64,000 bases of DNA, from NCBI GenBank assembly GCA_902595065.1, contig CACJOM010000001.1, positions 255,463-319,462 of the forward strand, in the 5' to 3' direction. Origin of the DNA: an uncultured SAR86 cluster bacterium. Lineage in GTDB: Bacteria > Pseudomonadota > Gammaproteobacteria > Magnimaribacterales > D2472. The translations under genes and the position numbers were made by a program. Of this stretch, positions 1 to 8,326 are shown one piece after another. How positions within the stretch are numbered: position 1 is the first letter of the stretch; each line of letters opens with the position of its first letter. A model generated the notes under the pieces. The model saw nothing but the letters and a program-made list of their open reading frames with translations. It searched no databases and was not told where the DNA came from.

Positions 1-266
1 TTCTTAAACATACTCAACATTCTGTTGGTTACTAAGTAACCACCAAATACATTTATTGAAGCAAATAATATTGCACCAAAGGCTAATATATCTTGCATCT
101 GGCCAGCGCTTGAAAGCATTAATGCGCCCACCAATGCAATTCCAGAAATAGCGTTAGCCCCTGACATTAAAGGCGTATGAAGTGTGCTGGGAACTTTTGA
201 GATAAGTTCTAGACCTAAGAAGATGGATAGCAATAAAACAAAGCCCAATAAAATATATATTTCCAT
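1..266 (-). CDS. pntAB: NAD(P) transhydrogenase membrane subunit PntAB, 3' end cut by window edge
   Basis: Small membrane subunit of the proton-translocating NAD(P)+ transhydrogenase, which drives NADPH formation from NADH with the proton gradient in the inner membrane. Reading the minus strand from ATG at 266 gives a start MEIYILLGFVLLLSIFLGLE, a hydrophobic helix, then the family signature HTPLMSGANAISGI and a second hydrophobic stretch ending in GGYLVTNRMLSMF, where the window ends. About 88 residues are visible of the usual 95-105, so little is missing. Its ATG shares one base with the pntA stop codon (TAATG), so it is translated with pntA. pntB is expected just outside the window. Confidence 0.9.
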   Translation of the reverse strand, partial: MEIYILLGFVLLLSIFLGLELISKVPSTLHTPLMSGANAISGIALVGALMLSSAGQMQDILAFGAILFASINVFGGYLVTNRMLSMFK

Positions 267-1387
267 TATGCAAACCTCTCATTCATAATTTTTCCTTCAT
301 AAGCTAGCACGCTACTCTGTATCACCTCATCTTCAAAATCAAAATCGATTTGTGTGGTCTCTTCATTATAAAAATCAGTGATCCAATTAATAATATTATT
401 GGAGAGAGCAAAAGAAGCATGACTAGATACTTTAGAGGCTAAATAAGAAACTCCAACTACTTTAACCCCATTAACATTTACAACCTCATCAACAATAGAT
501 CCTTCCACATTACCACCCGTTTCAACAGCCATATCAAAAATAACACTTCCGGGTTTCATTTTTTTAATCGTACTTTGATCAATAATTTTAGGGGCAGGCC
601 TACCAAAAATTTGAGCTGTTGTTATAACAATGTCTGATCGTTCACATACTTGGCTTTGAAGATCTTTTTGCTTTGCTATTTGCTCAGGAGTAAGCTCTTT
701 AGCATATCCTTGATCTGTCTGACCAGTATCCCCTAAATCAATTTTTACAAACTTTGCACCCAGAGATTTGACCTGCTCTTCAACAACGTCTCGAGTATCA
801 AATGCTTCGACTCTAGCACCTAATCTTTTTGCAGTTGCTATAGCTTGTAAACCAGCAACCCCTACACCAATCACAAATACTCTGGCTGGTTTAAGTGTTC
901 CAGCAGCTGTCATCATCATTGGAAGTGCGGAAGATAAATGCTGAGCAGCTTCTAAAACTGCAGCATAACCTGCAAGGTTTGCTTGAGAACTTAAGACATC
1001 CATTTTTTGGGCTCTCGTTATTCTTGGGATAAATTCCATACTCACAACATTAATTCTTGATTGATTTAACGCTTTTAGCTCATCAACTGCATAAAAGGGA
1101 TTAAGCATGCCCAAAACTGTAGAGCCTTTATGAATTTTATTTGATTCTTCGATGGTTAATGATGATGGAGTAATTATAAAACTACCCTGAGACAAGCATT
1201 CATCTCTTGATATGGCTTTTAAACCAAGCTCAATAAAAGTTTGATCTGAGATATTAATTCCGTTACCTATTCCTGACTCAAACGAGAAAGTTACTCCAGG
1301 TAAATCTATAATTTTTTTAACTGTATCTGGGTGAATCACTGAGCGGTGATCTCTAGAGTCTGGAGATTTTAAGGCAACTATATGCAT
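266..1387 (-). CDS. pntA: NAD(P) transhydrogenase subunit alpha, NAD-binding domain I (PntAA)
   Basis: Cytoplasmic NAD(H)-binding subunit of transhydrogenase, in the split three-gene form in which the soluble domain (373 residues) and the small membrane part are separate proteins. The N-terminal half belongs to the alanine dehydrogenase/PNT family. The second half has the Rossmann glycine motif VFVIGVGVAGLQAIATAKRL near residue 170, followed by the family-typical RLGARVEAFDTR and, near residue 285, KPGSVIFDMAVETGGN. It starts at ATG 1387 and overlaps pntAB by one base. The 138 bases upstream hold its promoter region and a 10-base inverted repeat. Assignment is secure. Confidence 0.95.
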   Translation of the reverse strand: MHIVALKSPDSRDHRSVIHPDTVKKIIDLPGVTFSFESGIGNGINISDQTFIELGLKAISRDECLSQGSFIITPSSLTIEESNKIHKGSTVLGMLNPFYAVDELKALNQSRINVVSMEFIPRITRAQKMDVLSSQANLAGYAAVLEAAQHLSSALPMMMTAAGTLKPARVFVIGVGVAGLQAIATAKRLGARVEAFDTRDVVEEQVKSLGAKFVKIDLGDTGQTDQGYAKELTPEQIAKQKDLQSQVCERSDIVITTAQIFGRPAPKIIDQSTIKKMKPGSVIFDMAVETGGNVEGSIVDEVVNVNGVKVVGVSYLASKVSSHASFALSNNIINWITDFYNEETTQIDFDFEDEVIQSSVLAYEGKIMNERFA

Positions 1388-1408
1388 GAAAATACTAATT
1401 ATTGAAAC

Positions 1409-1509
1409 TTGTAGTTCATTGCAAATTATTTAAAGGTTATTGTCAATATTTAAAATAAATCCTATTAAAGCAATATTTTAAGGTTATTTTTAATGTAGCT
1501 GAACTACAA
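1409..1509. repeat. 10-base perfect inverted repeat upstream of pntA
   Basis: TTGTAGTTCA at 1409-1418 is repeated exactly in inverted orientation as TGAACTACAA at 1500-1509, with about 80 AT-rich bases between. The inner region also carries AAGGTTATT twice (near 1433 and 1480). The arms lie between the pntA start and the 3' end of the SDR gene. They are too far apart for a terminator hairpin, so a pair of regulator sites is possible; no regulator can be named. Confidence 0.35.
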
Positions 1510-1525
1510 TAAATTAAAAATTTAA

Positions 1526-2290
1526 CTATAAGTTTAAGCTAACTCCCCCATCCACTGTGATTAACTGGCCTGTAATTAATTCACTCTTTTCAATCAAATT
1601 TATGATTATTTCAGCAATTGACTCTGGAGAACATGTTTTGCCTAGAGGAGCTGTGTTTTGAATGTGCTTTTTTGTTCCTTCATACATCTCAATACCCATG
1701 CCTTTTTTCAACCATTCCCCCTCAATAAACCCAGGACACACAGCATTTACCCTAATTGGTCCTAGGTTCCTAGCCATGGATAAAGTCATGGTATTTAAAG
1801 CCCCCTTTGAAGAAGCATAAGCAATTGAACTACCTATTCCCTTTATTCCAGCAATAGAAGATATGTTTACAATGCACGGATTTTCACTTTTTAATAAATG
1901 CTCTTTTGCAGCTTTAATCATTTGAAATGGCCCTATAACATTTACACCGTAAATATCTTGAAAATCTTTAGCAGTAAGGCTACCAAGATCGGAATGATCC
2001 CAAGAAAATTTAGTGGTCCCAGCATTATTAACGAGAGCATCAATTCTCCCCCATTTTTCAATAGCTTTGTTAATGGTGGCTATGCACTCAATATCTTTTG
2101 AAACATCAGCTTTCAATGCAATCACCTCTGCTTTTTCATGTGTACAATTTTTAGCTACTTGGTCTGCATCCTTAATAGAAGAGGAGCATGTGATGACAAC
2201 ATTCCAACCATTTTCAGAGAGCATTTTTGCTGTCGCAGCTCCGACACCTCGGCTTCCCCCTGTAACAATTGCAACTGGATTATCTGACAT
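1526..2290 (-). CDS. SDR-family oxidoreductase (FabG-like)
   Basis: A 254-residue classical short-chain dehydrogenase/reductase. It shows the nucleotide-binding TGGSRGVG motif at residues 10-17, the structural NNAG near 88, catalytic Ser in NISSIAG, and the YASSK catalytic Tyr-Lys pair near 158-162, ending in the usual ITVDGG near the C-terminus. Length and motif order fit cytosolic NAD(P)H-dependent 3-oxoacyl reductases and related alcohol or sugar dehydrogenases. The substrate cannot be read from the sequence. It runs toward pntA and is divergent from ubiG; the 86 bases between the two starts must carry both promoters and include the 10-base palindrome TTGCATGCAA at 2334-2343. Confidence 0.85.
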   Translation of the reverse strand: MSDNPVAIVTGGSRGVGAATAKMLSENGWNVVITCSSSIKDADQVAKNCTHEKAEVIALKADVSKDIECIATINKAIEKWGRIDALVNNAGTTKFSWDHSDLGSLTAKDFQDIYGVNVIGPFQMIKAAKEHLLKSENPCIVNISSIAGIKGIGSSIAYASSKGALNTMTLSMARNLGPIRVNAVCPGFIEGEWLKKGMGIEMYEGTKKHIQNTAPLGKTCSPESIAEIIINLIEKSELITGQLITVDGGVSLNL

Positions 2291-2376
2291 AGTGTTAGCT
2301 TCCTTATATAAAAGATAATAAACTTACCTATTCTTGCATGCAATGATGTAATCTGCCACTTTAAAATGTAGTGTTT

Positions 2377-3078
2377 ATGACTCAAAATATTGACCAAAAT
2401 GAAGTAAATAAGTTTGCCGAAATAGCCGAGAATTGGTGGGACCCAACTGGTGACTTTAAACCTTTGCATGTAATTAATCCCCTAAGAGCAAACTATATAG
2501 ATCTAAAATCATCCGTAAATGGTCTTAAGGTATTAGACGTAGGATGTGGTGGCGGTCTCTTAGCAGAAGCTCTCACTTCAAAAGGAGCTCAAGTAACTGC
2601 TATAGATGTAACAGAAGCCAATATTGGTGTTGCTCGACTTCATGCAGAAAAAATGCAAATTAATATTGATTACAAATTAATCACTGCTGAAGAATTGGTA
2701 AAAAAAGAAAAAGGCTCTTTTGATGTTGTTGCCTGCTTGGAAGTAATTGAGCATGTTCCAGATCCTGGTAAGCTTATCAAAGCTTGCTCTGATCTTCTTA
2801 AACCTAATGGCCAAATGTTTCTTTCCACTTTAAATAGAAATGTCAGATCCTTTGTTACAGCAATTGTTGGTGCAGAATATATTTTTAATATTTTACCCAA
2901 AGGAACTCATGAATGGGAAAAGTTTATTAAGCCATCAGAGCTAGAGAAGTATATGCGAAATGCTGGCATCAAATTAATTGAAAGCAAGGGGATGTTTTAC
3001 AATCCGATTTTCCATACTGCAAATTTAAATAATGACCTTGGAGTTAACTATATGATGTATGGGTCTAAAAATGCCTAA
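2377..3078 (+). CDS. ubiG: Ubiquinone biosynthesis O-methyltransferase UbiG
   Basis: SAM-dependent enzyme that performs both O-methylations in ubiquinone biosynthesis. The start segment with FAEIAENWWDPTGDFKPLH and the SAM-binding motif VLDVGCGGGLLAEAL (about residue 50) are diagnostic, and VVACLEVIEHVPDP follows. I choose ATG 2377; an in-frame GTG lies two codons upstream at 2371. The resulting 233 residues match the family (about 240). It is the first gene of ubiG-mupP-yciK, the order I recall from Pseudomonas. Its stop codon lies inside the start of the next gene, an 8-base overlap that implies coupled translation. Confidence 0.95.
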   Translation: MTQNIDQNEVNKFAEIAENWWDPTGDFKPLHVINPLRANYIDLKSSVNGLKVLDVGCGGGLLAEALTSKGAQVTAIDVTEANIGVARLHAEKMQINIDYKLITAEELVKKEKGSFDVVACLEVIEHVPDPGKLIKACSDLLKPNGQMFLSTLNRNVRSFVTAIVGAEYIFNILPKGTHEWEKFIKPSELEKYMRNAGIKLIESKGMFYNPIFHTANLNNDLGVNYMMYGSKNA

Positions 3079-3721
3079 AGGCGTGCTATTTGACCTTGAT
3101 GGTACTCTTTTAGATTCAGCTCCAGACTTTATTGCAAGCTTAGATAATTTACTTGAAAGGCATAATCAACCAAAACTTGATCCTGAAATCGTAAGGAGCC
3201 ATGTATCTGATGGAAGTTGGAAACTAACAAGCTTAGGCTTCAACATTGACATATCTGATGATCGGTGTGCTGATTTAAGAGAAGAGCTCCTAGAAGAATA
3301 TGAATCAAACCTCTTGCAACATGGAGGTGCTTTTGATGGTATTGAAGAGATGTTGGCGTCATTAGAAACGGATGATATCCCTTATGGAATTGTAACTAAC
3401 AAGCCCTTGCGTTTTGCAAAGCAAATATTGATGAATGAGATTGCCTTTAGAAATTGCAAAACTCTAATATGTCCAGATCATTTAAATGCTATCAAACCAG
3501 ATCCTGAAGGAATACTAAGAGGATGCAAAGATTTGGGCCTGCATCCTGCTGACTGCATCTATGTTGGCGATCATAAGAAAGATCTTGAGGCAGGAATAAA
3601 TGCAGGAACTCAGGTTATTGCTTGTTATTTTGGATATTCGATTCAACCTAGTGATCATAGCGAACATATTCTTGGAGCCAATCATCCAAGCGACCTTTAT
3701 GAATTAATTTCACAACTATAG
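3071..3721 (+). CDS. mupP: HAD phosphatase MupP (Gph family)
   Basis: A haloacid-dehalogenase-type phosphatase of 216 residues. Motif I is LFDLDGTLLDSAPDF at the N-terminus (nucleophile Asp plus acid Asp), motif II is VTNKP, motif III uses KPDPEG, and motif IV is YVGDHKKDLEAG. Sequence alone fits both phosphoglycolate phosphatase and MupP, the N-acetylmuramic acid 6-phosphate phosphatase of peptidoglycan recycling. The position between ubiG and yciK is the MupP context known from Pseudomonas, so MupP is preferred. ATG 3071 is chosen because MPKGVLFDLDG is the canonical start; an in-frame ATG at 3059 would lie deeper inside ubiG. Confidence 0.8.
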   Translation: MPKGVLFDLDGTLLDSAPDFIASLDNLLERHNQPKLDPEIVRSHVSDGSWKLTSLGFNIDISDDRCADLREELLEEYESNLLQHGGAFDGIEEMLASLETDDIPYGIVTNKPLRFAKQILMNEIAFRNCKTLICPDHLNAIKPDPEGILRGCKDLGLHPADCIYVGDHKKDLEAGINAGTQVIACYFGYSIQPSDHSEHILGANHPSDLYELISQL

Positions 3722-3723
3722 CA

Positions 3724-4470
3724 ATGGATCTTTCTGGCAGAACAATACTTATTACTGGTGCAACCGATGGAATTGGTAAGGTTTTGGCAATTGAGTTTTC
3801 AAAGTTAGGGTCGAATATTATTCTCTTAGGCAGGAATTCTTCCAAGCTAGACAAAGTTTATGATCAACTTGATAACTCTTTGACATCTCAAAAACACTTA
3901 ATCGTGCAGGCTGATCTTGGTTTACTGAATAATGATTCAGCACATGAAATACTCCATGCAATCGCTGAAGAATTTACTTCGCTGGACGGCATTATTCATA
4001 ATGCAGCGATCTTGGGGACAATGACAACTTTAGAAGATTACGAATTATCACGATGGGATGAGGTTTTAAATGTTAATCTAAGAGCTCCTTTTCTGCTTAC
4101 CAAAACGCTAAAAACAATTCTTGAAACATCAACACTACCAAGAATTATTTTTACTTCATCTGGAGTTGCAAATATGGGTAGAGCTTTTTGGGGTGCCTAC
4201 TCAGTTTCAAAATTCGGTTTAAAGGGATTAGCAGAAATTTTTGCCAATGAGTTAGAAACAACCTCTTCTATTAAAGTGTTTAATTTTGATCCTGGTGCAA
4301 CCCAAACAAAAATGAGAGCATCTGCAAGACCTGCTGAAAATCCTAATTCCCTCAAAACTCCCAATGATCTTGTAAATTGTTACTTATGGTTTTTTAGTGA
4401 AGAAAGCTCTGAGTCAAAAGAGAATTACTTCGAATATGATGATCTATCTAAGAAAGTGACTGCCACATAA
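3724..4470 (+). CDS. yciK: YciK-type short-chain dehydrogenase
   Basis: A 248-residue SDR distinct from the one at 1526. It has GATDGIG for cofactor binding (residues 11-17), HNAAILG in place of NNAG, catalytic TSSGVANMGRAFWGAYSVSK with the Tyr-x-x-x-Lys pair, and the YciK-specific C-terminal block PGATQTKMRASARPAENP followed by LKTPNDLVNCYLWF. The physiological substrate of YciK is not established. It begins two bases after the mupP stop, so it belongs to the ubiG operon, and its 3' end overlaps the convergent glycosylase gene by 23 bases. Confidence 0.88.
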   Translation: MDLSGRTILITGATDGIGKVLAIEFSKLGSNIILLGRNSSKLDKVYDQLDNSLTSQKHLIVQADLGLLNNDSAHEILHAIAEEFTSLDGIIHNAAILGTMTTLEDYELSRWDEVLNVNLRAPFLLTKTLKTILETSTLPRIIFTSSGVANMGRAFWGAYSVSKFGLKGLAEIFANELETTSSIKVFNFDPGATQTKMRASARPAENPNSLKTPNDLVNCYLWFFSEESSESKENYFEYDDLSKKVTAT

Positions 4471-5032
4471 AAAGACTTAAATAAGTTCTCCAAGGTCTAA
4501 ATGGCTCATAAAATCTTTCACTCAAATCATGCTCACCAAAAAAATACTTATGTGCATTCTTGATACCTAGATCGTTAATAGGCATAACATCTGTGTCACC
4601 TAGATAAAACATTCTAGCCATTTGGACTGACCATGGTCCAATTCCTTTGTTAGCAATGAGCAAGCTTTCAAATTCAATATTTGATAAATGGATTAAATCC
4701 TTTCTTTGCATATTAGATAAATTTGAATTCTCAATCAGCCCAATAACATAATTTGCTTTTGATCTTGATAAGCCTGCTAAGCAAAGTTCTGTACCTAAAT
4801 TTATAAAATTGGTATGCCTTTTGATAATAGGATGCACTCTTGACCAAATAGTTTTTGCTGCTTTGGTAGATAGTTGTTGACTAACTACGACCGATGAAAG
4901 GTATTCAATTAACGGCAATGATGAAACCTTTATATCAATTGGATCTGACTTCTCAAGATATCTTCTTAATAAATTAAAATTCTTTTCTGTAGAGATTTTT
5001 AATAAAGCTTTGTAAGCTTTATCACTTTCCAT
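4448..5032 (-). CDS. DNA-3-methyladenine glycosylase, AlkA-type (HhH-GPD)
   Basis: A base-excision repair glycosylase of 194 residues that should remove alkylated purines. The HhH-GPD core is visible: LSSVVVSQQLSTKAAKTIW near residue 46, the helix-hairpin-helix NKGIGPWSVQMARMF near 130, and the catalytic Asp in DVMPINDLGIK. It lacks the N-terminal domain of E. coli AlkA, as do many short family members, and has no Fe-S cysteine cluster, unlike Nth/MutY. Its start lies 11 bases inside the end of rluB, so the two are co-transcribed. AlkA subfamily assignment is by motif; exact substrate range is unknown. Confidence 0.82.
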   Translation of the reverse strand: MESDKAYKALLKISTEKNFNLLRRYLEKSDPIDIKVSSLPLIEYLSSVVVSQQLSTKAAKTIWSRVHPIIKRHTNFINLGTELCLAGLSRSKANYVIGLIENSNLSNMQRKDLIHLSNIEFESLLIANKGIGPWSVQMARMFYLGDTDVMPINDLGIKNAHKYFFGEHDLSERFYEPFRPWRTYLSLFMWQSLS

Positions 5033-5744
5033 AATTTTGGAGTTCTTGAATTTGTGATTCGGTTAAGTTCATGCATGCACCCTCCCTAAGCGTGGAGGGT
5101 AAAAATATTGGCCCGATTCTCACTCTTTTCAATCTACTAACTTCTAAATCTTGAGACTCGAAAAGTTTTCTCACCTCACGATTTTTTCCAGTAAGCATAC
5201 AAACTGAAAACCATTGATTAGAGCTTTGTTTTTCTCCTGGAATGATGTCAGAGAATCTATAAACTTCATTTTCAATTTTCACTCCTGAGAGCATATTTTG
5301 TTTCTTCTGCTCGTTGAAATTGCCTCTTGCTCTTACAAGATACTCTCTGTCAATTTTAAATGACGGATGCATGAGTTGATGGGCTAAAGTTCCATCATTT
5401 GTAAATAGCATTAAGCCAGAAGTATTGATATCAAGCCTCCCAACCGCAATCCAATCAGGTTCATTTTGAACTTTTGGAAGAAAATCAAACACAAGTTTAA
5501 TTTCCTTACTATCTTTTTTTGAAGATAATACTCCACGGGGTTTATTAAGCATGATTACTTTTAAGTCTGCTATTCTTAAAAGAACTCTCTCACCCTCAAA
5601 AGTGACTTCATCTGTTTCGGTTACTTTGGTTCCTAAAACAGCTAACTTGCCATTAACATAGACTTTATTATCCCTAATGAGTTGCTCGCATGAACGCCTT
5701 GAGCCTAAGCCAGCTTGAGCCAAGAATTTCTGCAGTCGCAGCAT
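5022..5744 (-). CDS. rluB: 23S rRNA pseudouridine synthase RluB/RsuA family
   Basis: Modifies a uridine in rRNA (position 2605 of 23S rRNA for RluB). An S4 RNA-binding domain occupies residues 1-60 (LQKFLAQAGLGSRRSCEQLI), followed by the RsuA/RluB catalytic block VGRLDINTSGLMLFTNDG with the catalytic Asp. The C-terminal NREVRKLFESQ is also typical. At 240 residues it lacks the long basic tail of many RluB proteins. Placement right after scpA-scpB is the widely conserved arrangement of RluB-type enzymes, which supports RluB over RluE/RluF/RsuA. Confidence 0.88.
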   Translation of the reverse strand: MLRLQKFLAQAGLGSRRSCEQLIRDNKVYVNGKLAVLGTKVTETDEVTFEGERVLLRIADLKVIMLNKPRGVLSSKKDSKEIKLVFDFLPKVQNEPDWIAVGRLDINTSGLMLFTNDGTLAHQLMHPSFKIDREYLVRARGNFNEQKKQNMLSGVKIENEVYRFSDIIPGEKQSSNQWFSVCMLTGKNREVRKLFESQDLEVSRLKRVRIGPIFLPSTLREGACMNLTESQIQELQNYGK

Positions 5745-5748
5745 AGAG

Positions 5749-6312
5749 CTAGCTAGCTTCTAGTTGATCCAGGGTATCACCCGCAGGTAAAGCCTCGGGC
5801 AATGCAGGCAAATCATTGATTGATTTGAGGTTTAAATCATTTAGGAAGTTTTTAGTTGTTTCATACAATGCAGGTCGACCTGGAACATCACGATATCCTG
5901 TTACTTTAATCCATTCCCTATCAAGCAAGGATCTGATGATTTGAGTGCTAACAGTAACCCCCCTGATATCTTCAATATCTCCCCTGGTAACAGGTTGTTT
6001 ATAAGCGATGATAGAAACAGTTTCCATTAATGCTTTGGAGAGTCTGCTTGAGGTGTCATTCCATAAAGGATATAGAAAGTCACCATAACTCTCTCTTACT
6101 TGCATCCTAAAACCAGATGCTACCTCTTTAATTTCAATAGAGCTATCAGCATATTTTTCTTCTAGAGAATTTAAAGCAACTTTGATGCTTGGCAAATCTA
6201 CTTCTATGTTCTGAGATCCCATTAATGTTTTCATCTCAGACAAACGCATCGGTCTTCCCGCACCAAAAAGAATAGATTCAACAATATTTGGTAAGTTTTG
6301 TAAATCAGTCAT
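5749..6312 (-). CDS. scpB: Segregation and condensation protein B
   Basis: Kleisin-associated subunit of the Smc-ScpAB condensin complex, which organises and separates the chromosome. The 187 residues form two winged-helix domains; the conserved block YKQPVTRGDIEDIRGVTVS near residue 100 and VPGRPALYETTKNFL near 143 are family signatures. The start codon ATG 6312 directly abuts the scpA stop codon, and rluB follows four bases after its end, so scpA-scpB-rluB form one operon. An smc gene is not in the window. Confidence 0.93.
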   Translation of the reverse strand: MTDLQNLPNIVESILFGAGRPMRLSEMKTLMGSQNIEVDLPSIKVALNSLEEKYADSSIEIKEVASGFRMQVRESYGDFLYPLWNDTSSRLSKALMETVSIIAYKQPVTRGDIEDIRGVTVSTQIIRSLLDREWIKVTGYRDVPGRPALYETTKNFLNDLNLKSINDLPALPEALPAGDTLDQLEAS

Positions 6313-7107
6313 CTAGTGAACTCCTCGATTTGTTGATTTAAGATAAAGTTGGTTAGAGTCTTTGTTTTGAATAAGCTCAAGATGACCATCTTTGGCTAAA
6401 TCTAAAGAAGCTAATAGCGCAACAACAACTCCCTGTTTACCTTCTTTTTTCTGATATGTTTGAAAAAATTGGATTACATTTCTTTTGCTGAGAATTGACA
6501 AGATTAATGCAATCCTATCTTGTGTAGAAAGCTCTTCAAAATGAATTTCATGATGTGAGGAAAATTTAGGCCGAGTGGTAACTTCATGGAATATTGTTGC
6601 AAGTTCTTGGGGAGTAATATTTATAGATGCTTCAGGTTCTTTAAATTTTGGCAAAGCTGTTGTAGCAAGAAAAAAATCTCTATCTATTCTTGGCAAGTTT
6701 GAAATAGATTCTGACGCAGTTTTATACCTTTGGTACTCTTGCAGTCTTTTAATTAGCTCAGATCGAGGATCTTGCTCTTCCTCTTCTTCTTCAGACTGGG
6801 GAATTAACATTCTAGATTTTATCTGAGCTAAGGTTGCAGCCATTACTAAATAGTCAGCGGCAAGCTCTATCTTTAAAGCATCCATTAATTCAATATATTG
6901 AATGTACTGGTCAGTAATCTCTGAAATATCTAAATCAAGAATATTAATATCTCTCTTTTGTATTAGGTAAAGTAAAACATCCATTGGGCCAGAAAAGTCT
7001 TCAAGGTAAATTTCTAAAGCTTCTGGTGGAATAAATAAATCGTCAGGAAGTTGCGTTAAAGCCTCCCCTTTAAATTGTGGAAATTCTAGTTGTGTTTGAA
7101 ACTTCAT
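6313..7107 (-). CDS. scpA: Segregation and condensation protein A (kleisin)
   Basis: Kleisin subunit bridging Smc heads. It has the N-terminal helical block EDFSGPMDVLLYLIQKRDIN near residue 36 and then ITDQYIQYI, followed by an acidic run of six Glu near residue 107 and a C-terminal winged-helix region. At 264 residues it is of normal size. It is the first gene of the scpA-scpB-rluB-glycosylase operon and diverges from the DAHP synthase gene across 166 bases. Confidence 0.93.
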   Translation of the reverse strand: MKFQTQLEFPQFKGEALTQLPDDLFIPPEALEIYLEDFSGPMDVLLYLIQKRDINILDLDISEITDQYIQYIELMDALKIELAADYLVMAATLAQIKSRMLIPQSEEEEEEQDPRSELIKRLQEYQRYKTASESISNLPRIDRDFFLATTALPKFKEPEASINITPQELATIFHEVTTRPKFSSHHEIHFEELSTQDRIALILSILSKRNVIQFFQTYQKKEGKQGVVVALLASLDLAKDGHLELIQNKDSNQLYLKSTNRGVH

Positions 7108-7178
7108 AAGTTCAATTTATACAAGATAATGTAATTATAAGCCCTTTTTAACACAACATCTTGTGATTTTGCATTAAA

Positions 7179-7208
7179 TTGTTGATTTAAAGGGTTTTTA
7201 CCTATGCT
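7179..7208 (+). promoter_or_regulatory. Possible sigma-70 promoter for the DAHP synthase gene
   Basis: TTGTTG at 7179-7184 and TATGCT at 7203-7208 are separated by 18 bases and would start transcription about 60 bases before the ATG. The match is only partial at both boxes. No trp/phe/tyr-type leader peptide or terminator hairpin is visible in the leader, so attenuation is not supported. Confidence 0.28.
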
Positions 7209-7273
7209 AAAAAAGAAATAATAAGATCGTTTAAAAGCTATTTTTTTAATTTAATTGCATTAATATTTGATGC

Positions 7274-8326
7274 ATGGAATCCATTTACCACACTGACAAC
7301 ACAAGGATCGTTGAAAAATTCGATCTCATCACACCCAATGACGTTATCTCTGAATATCCACTAACTGATGAAATCTCAAAACTGGTTTATGGAACTAGGA
7401 ATGAGGCTAGCCAAATCCTTCACGGAAAAGACGATAGAGTGATTGTTGTATGTGGCCCTTGCTCAATACATGACCCTGAATCTGCGCTTGAATATGCCCA
7501 TTTACTCAAAGAAGCTAGAGATTCATTGAATTCTAACCTACTTGTAATTATGAGAGTATATTTTGAAAAACCAAGAACAACCGTAGGCTGGAAGGGCTTA
7601 ATTAATGATCCAGATATTAATGAAAGCTATGATGCAAACAAAGGCTTGATGTTAGCAAGAAAAATTCTCAGAGATATTACCGCTATAGGATTACCCGTAG
7701 GTACAGAGTTTTTAGATCCAATTTCACCCCAATTTGTTGCAGATCTCATCTCTTGGGGAGCTATTGGCGCTAGAACTGCTGAAAGTCAATCTCATAGAGA
7801 ATTAGCTTCTGGCCTCTCATGCCCCATTGGAATTAAGAATGGTACAACTGGCGCATTAAAGCCAGCAATTGATGGCATTCAGGCTGCAAATCATCCACAT
7901 GTATTTTTTTCAAATACCAAGGATGGTCGAGTATCAATATATAAAACCTCTGGAAATTCAGACTCGCATATTATATTACGAGGCGGTAGAGAACCGAATT
8001 TTAGCGCTGAGGCAATTCAACAAACATTGACAGCGTTAATTGAAGCTGATGTCAATGACTCTATTATGGTTGATGCGAGTCATGGTAATAGCCAAAAGCA
8101 ATTTAAAAAGCAAATTGATGTTGTTAAAGATGTAGCAGGACAAATTTCAGATGGCAATGAAAGCTTAAGAGGTATTATGCTTGAAAGTCATTTAGTTGAG
8201 GGAAATCAAAGCATCACAGATAACCTCACATATGGTCAAAGTATTACTGATGCGTGCATGAATTGGGATGATACTCTTAATTGCCTTCAAACAATCAGCG
8301 AAGCTGTGCAAAAGAGGCGAGGATAA
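7274..8326 (+). CDS. aroG: 3-deoxy-7-phosphoheptulonate (DAHP) synthase, class I AroF/G/H type
   Basis: First enzyme of the shikimate pathway, joining phosphoenolpyruvate and erythrose 4-phosphate. The PEP/metal site appears as VVCGPCSIHDPESALEYA near residue 57, then VIMRVYFEKPRTTVGWKGLI, ESQSHRELASGLSCPIG, GGREPNF, and DASHGNSQKQ for metal binding. Length 350 matches the tetrameric, feedback-regulated E. coli isozymes. Which aromatic amino acid inhibits it cannot be judged by eye. aroK and aroB lie far away in the same window (49-51 kb). The next gene starts immediately after its stop codon. Confidence 0.93.
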   Translation: MESIYHTDNTRIVEKFDLITPNDVISEYPLTDEISKLVYGTRNEASQILHGKDDRVIVVCGPCSIHDPESALEYAHLLKEARDSLNSNLLVIMRVYFEKPRTTVGWKGLINDPDINESYDANKGLMLARKILRDITAIGLPVGTEFLDPISPQFVADLISWGAIGARTAESQSHRELASGLSCPIGIKNGTTGALKPAIDGIQAANHPHVFFSNTKDGRVSIYKTSGNSDSHIILRGGREPNFSAEAIQQTLTALIEADVNDSIMVDASHGNSQKQFKKQIDVVKDVAGQISDGNESLRGIMLESHLVEGNQSITDNLTYGQSITDACMNWDDTLNCLQTISEAVQKRRG

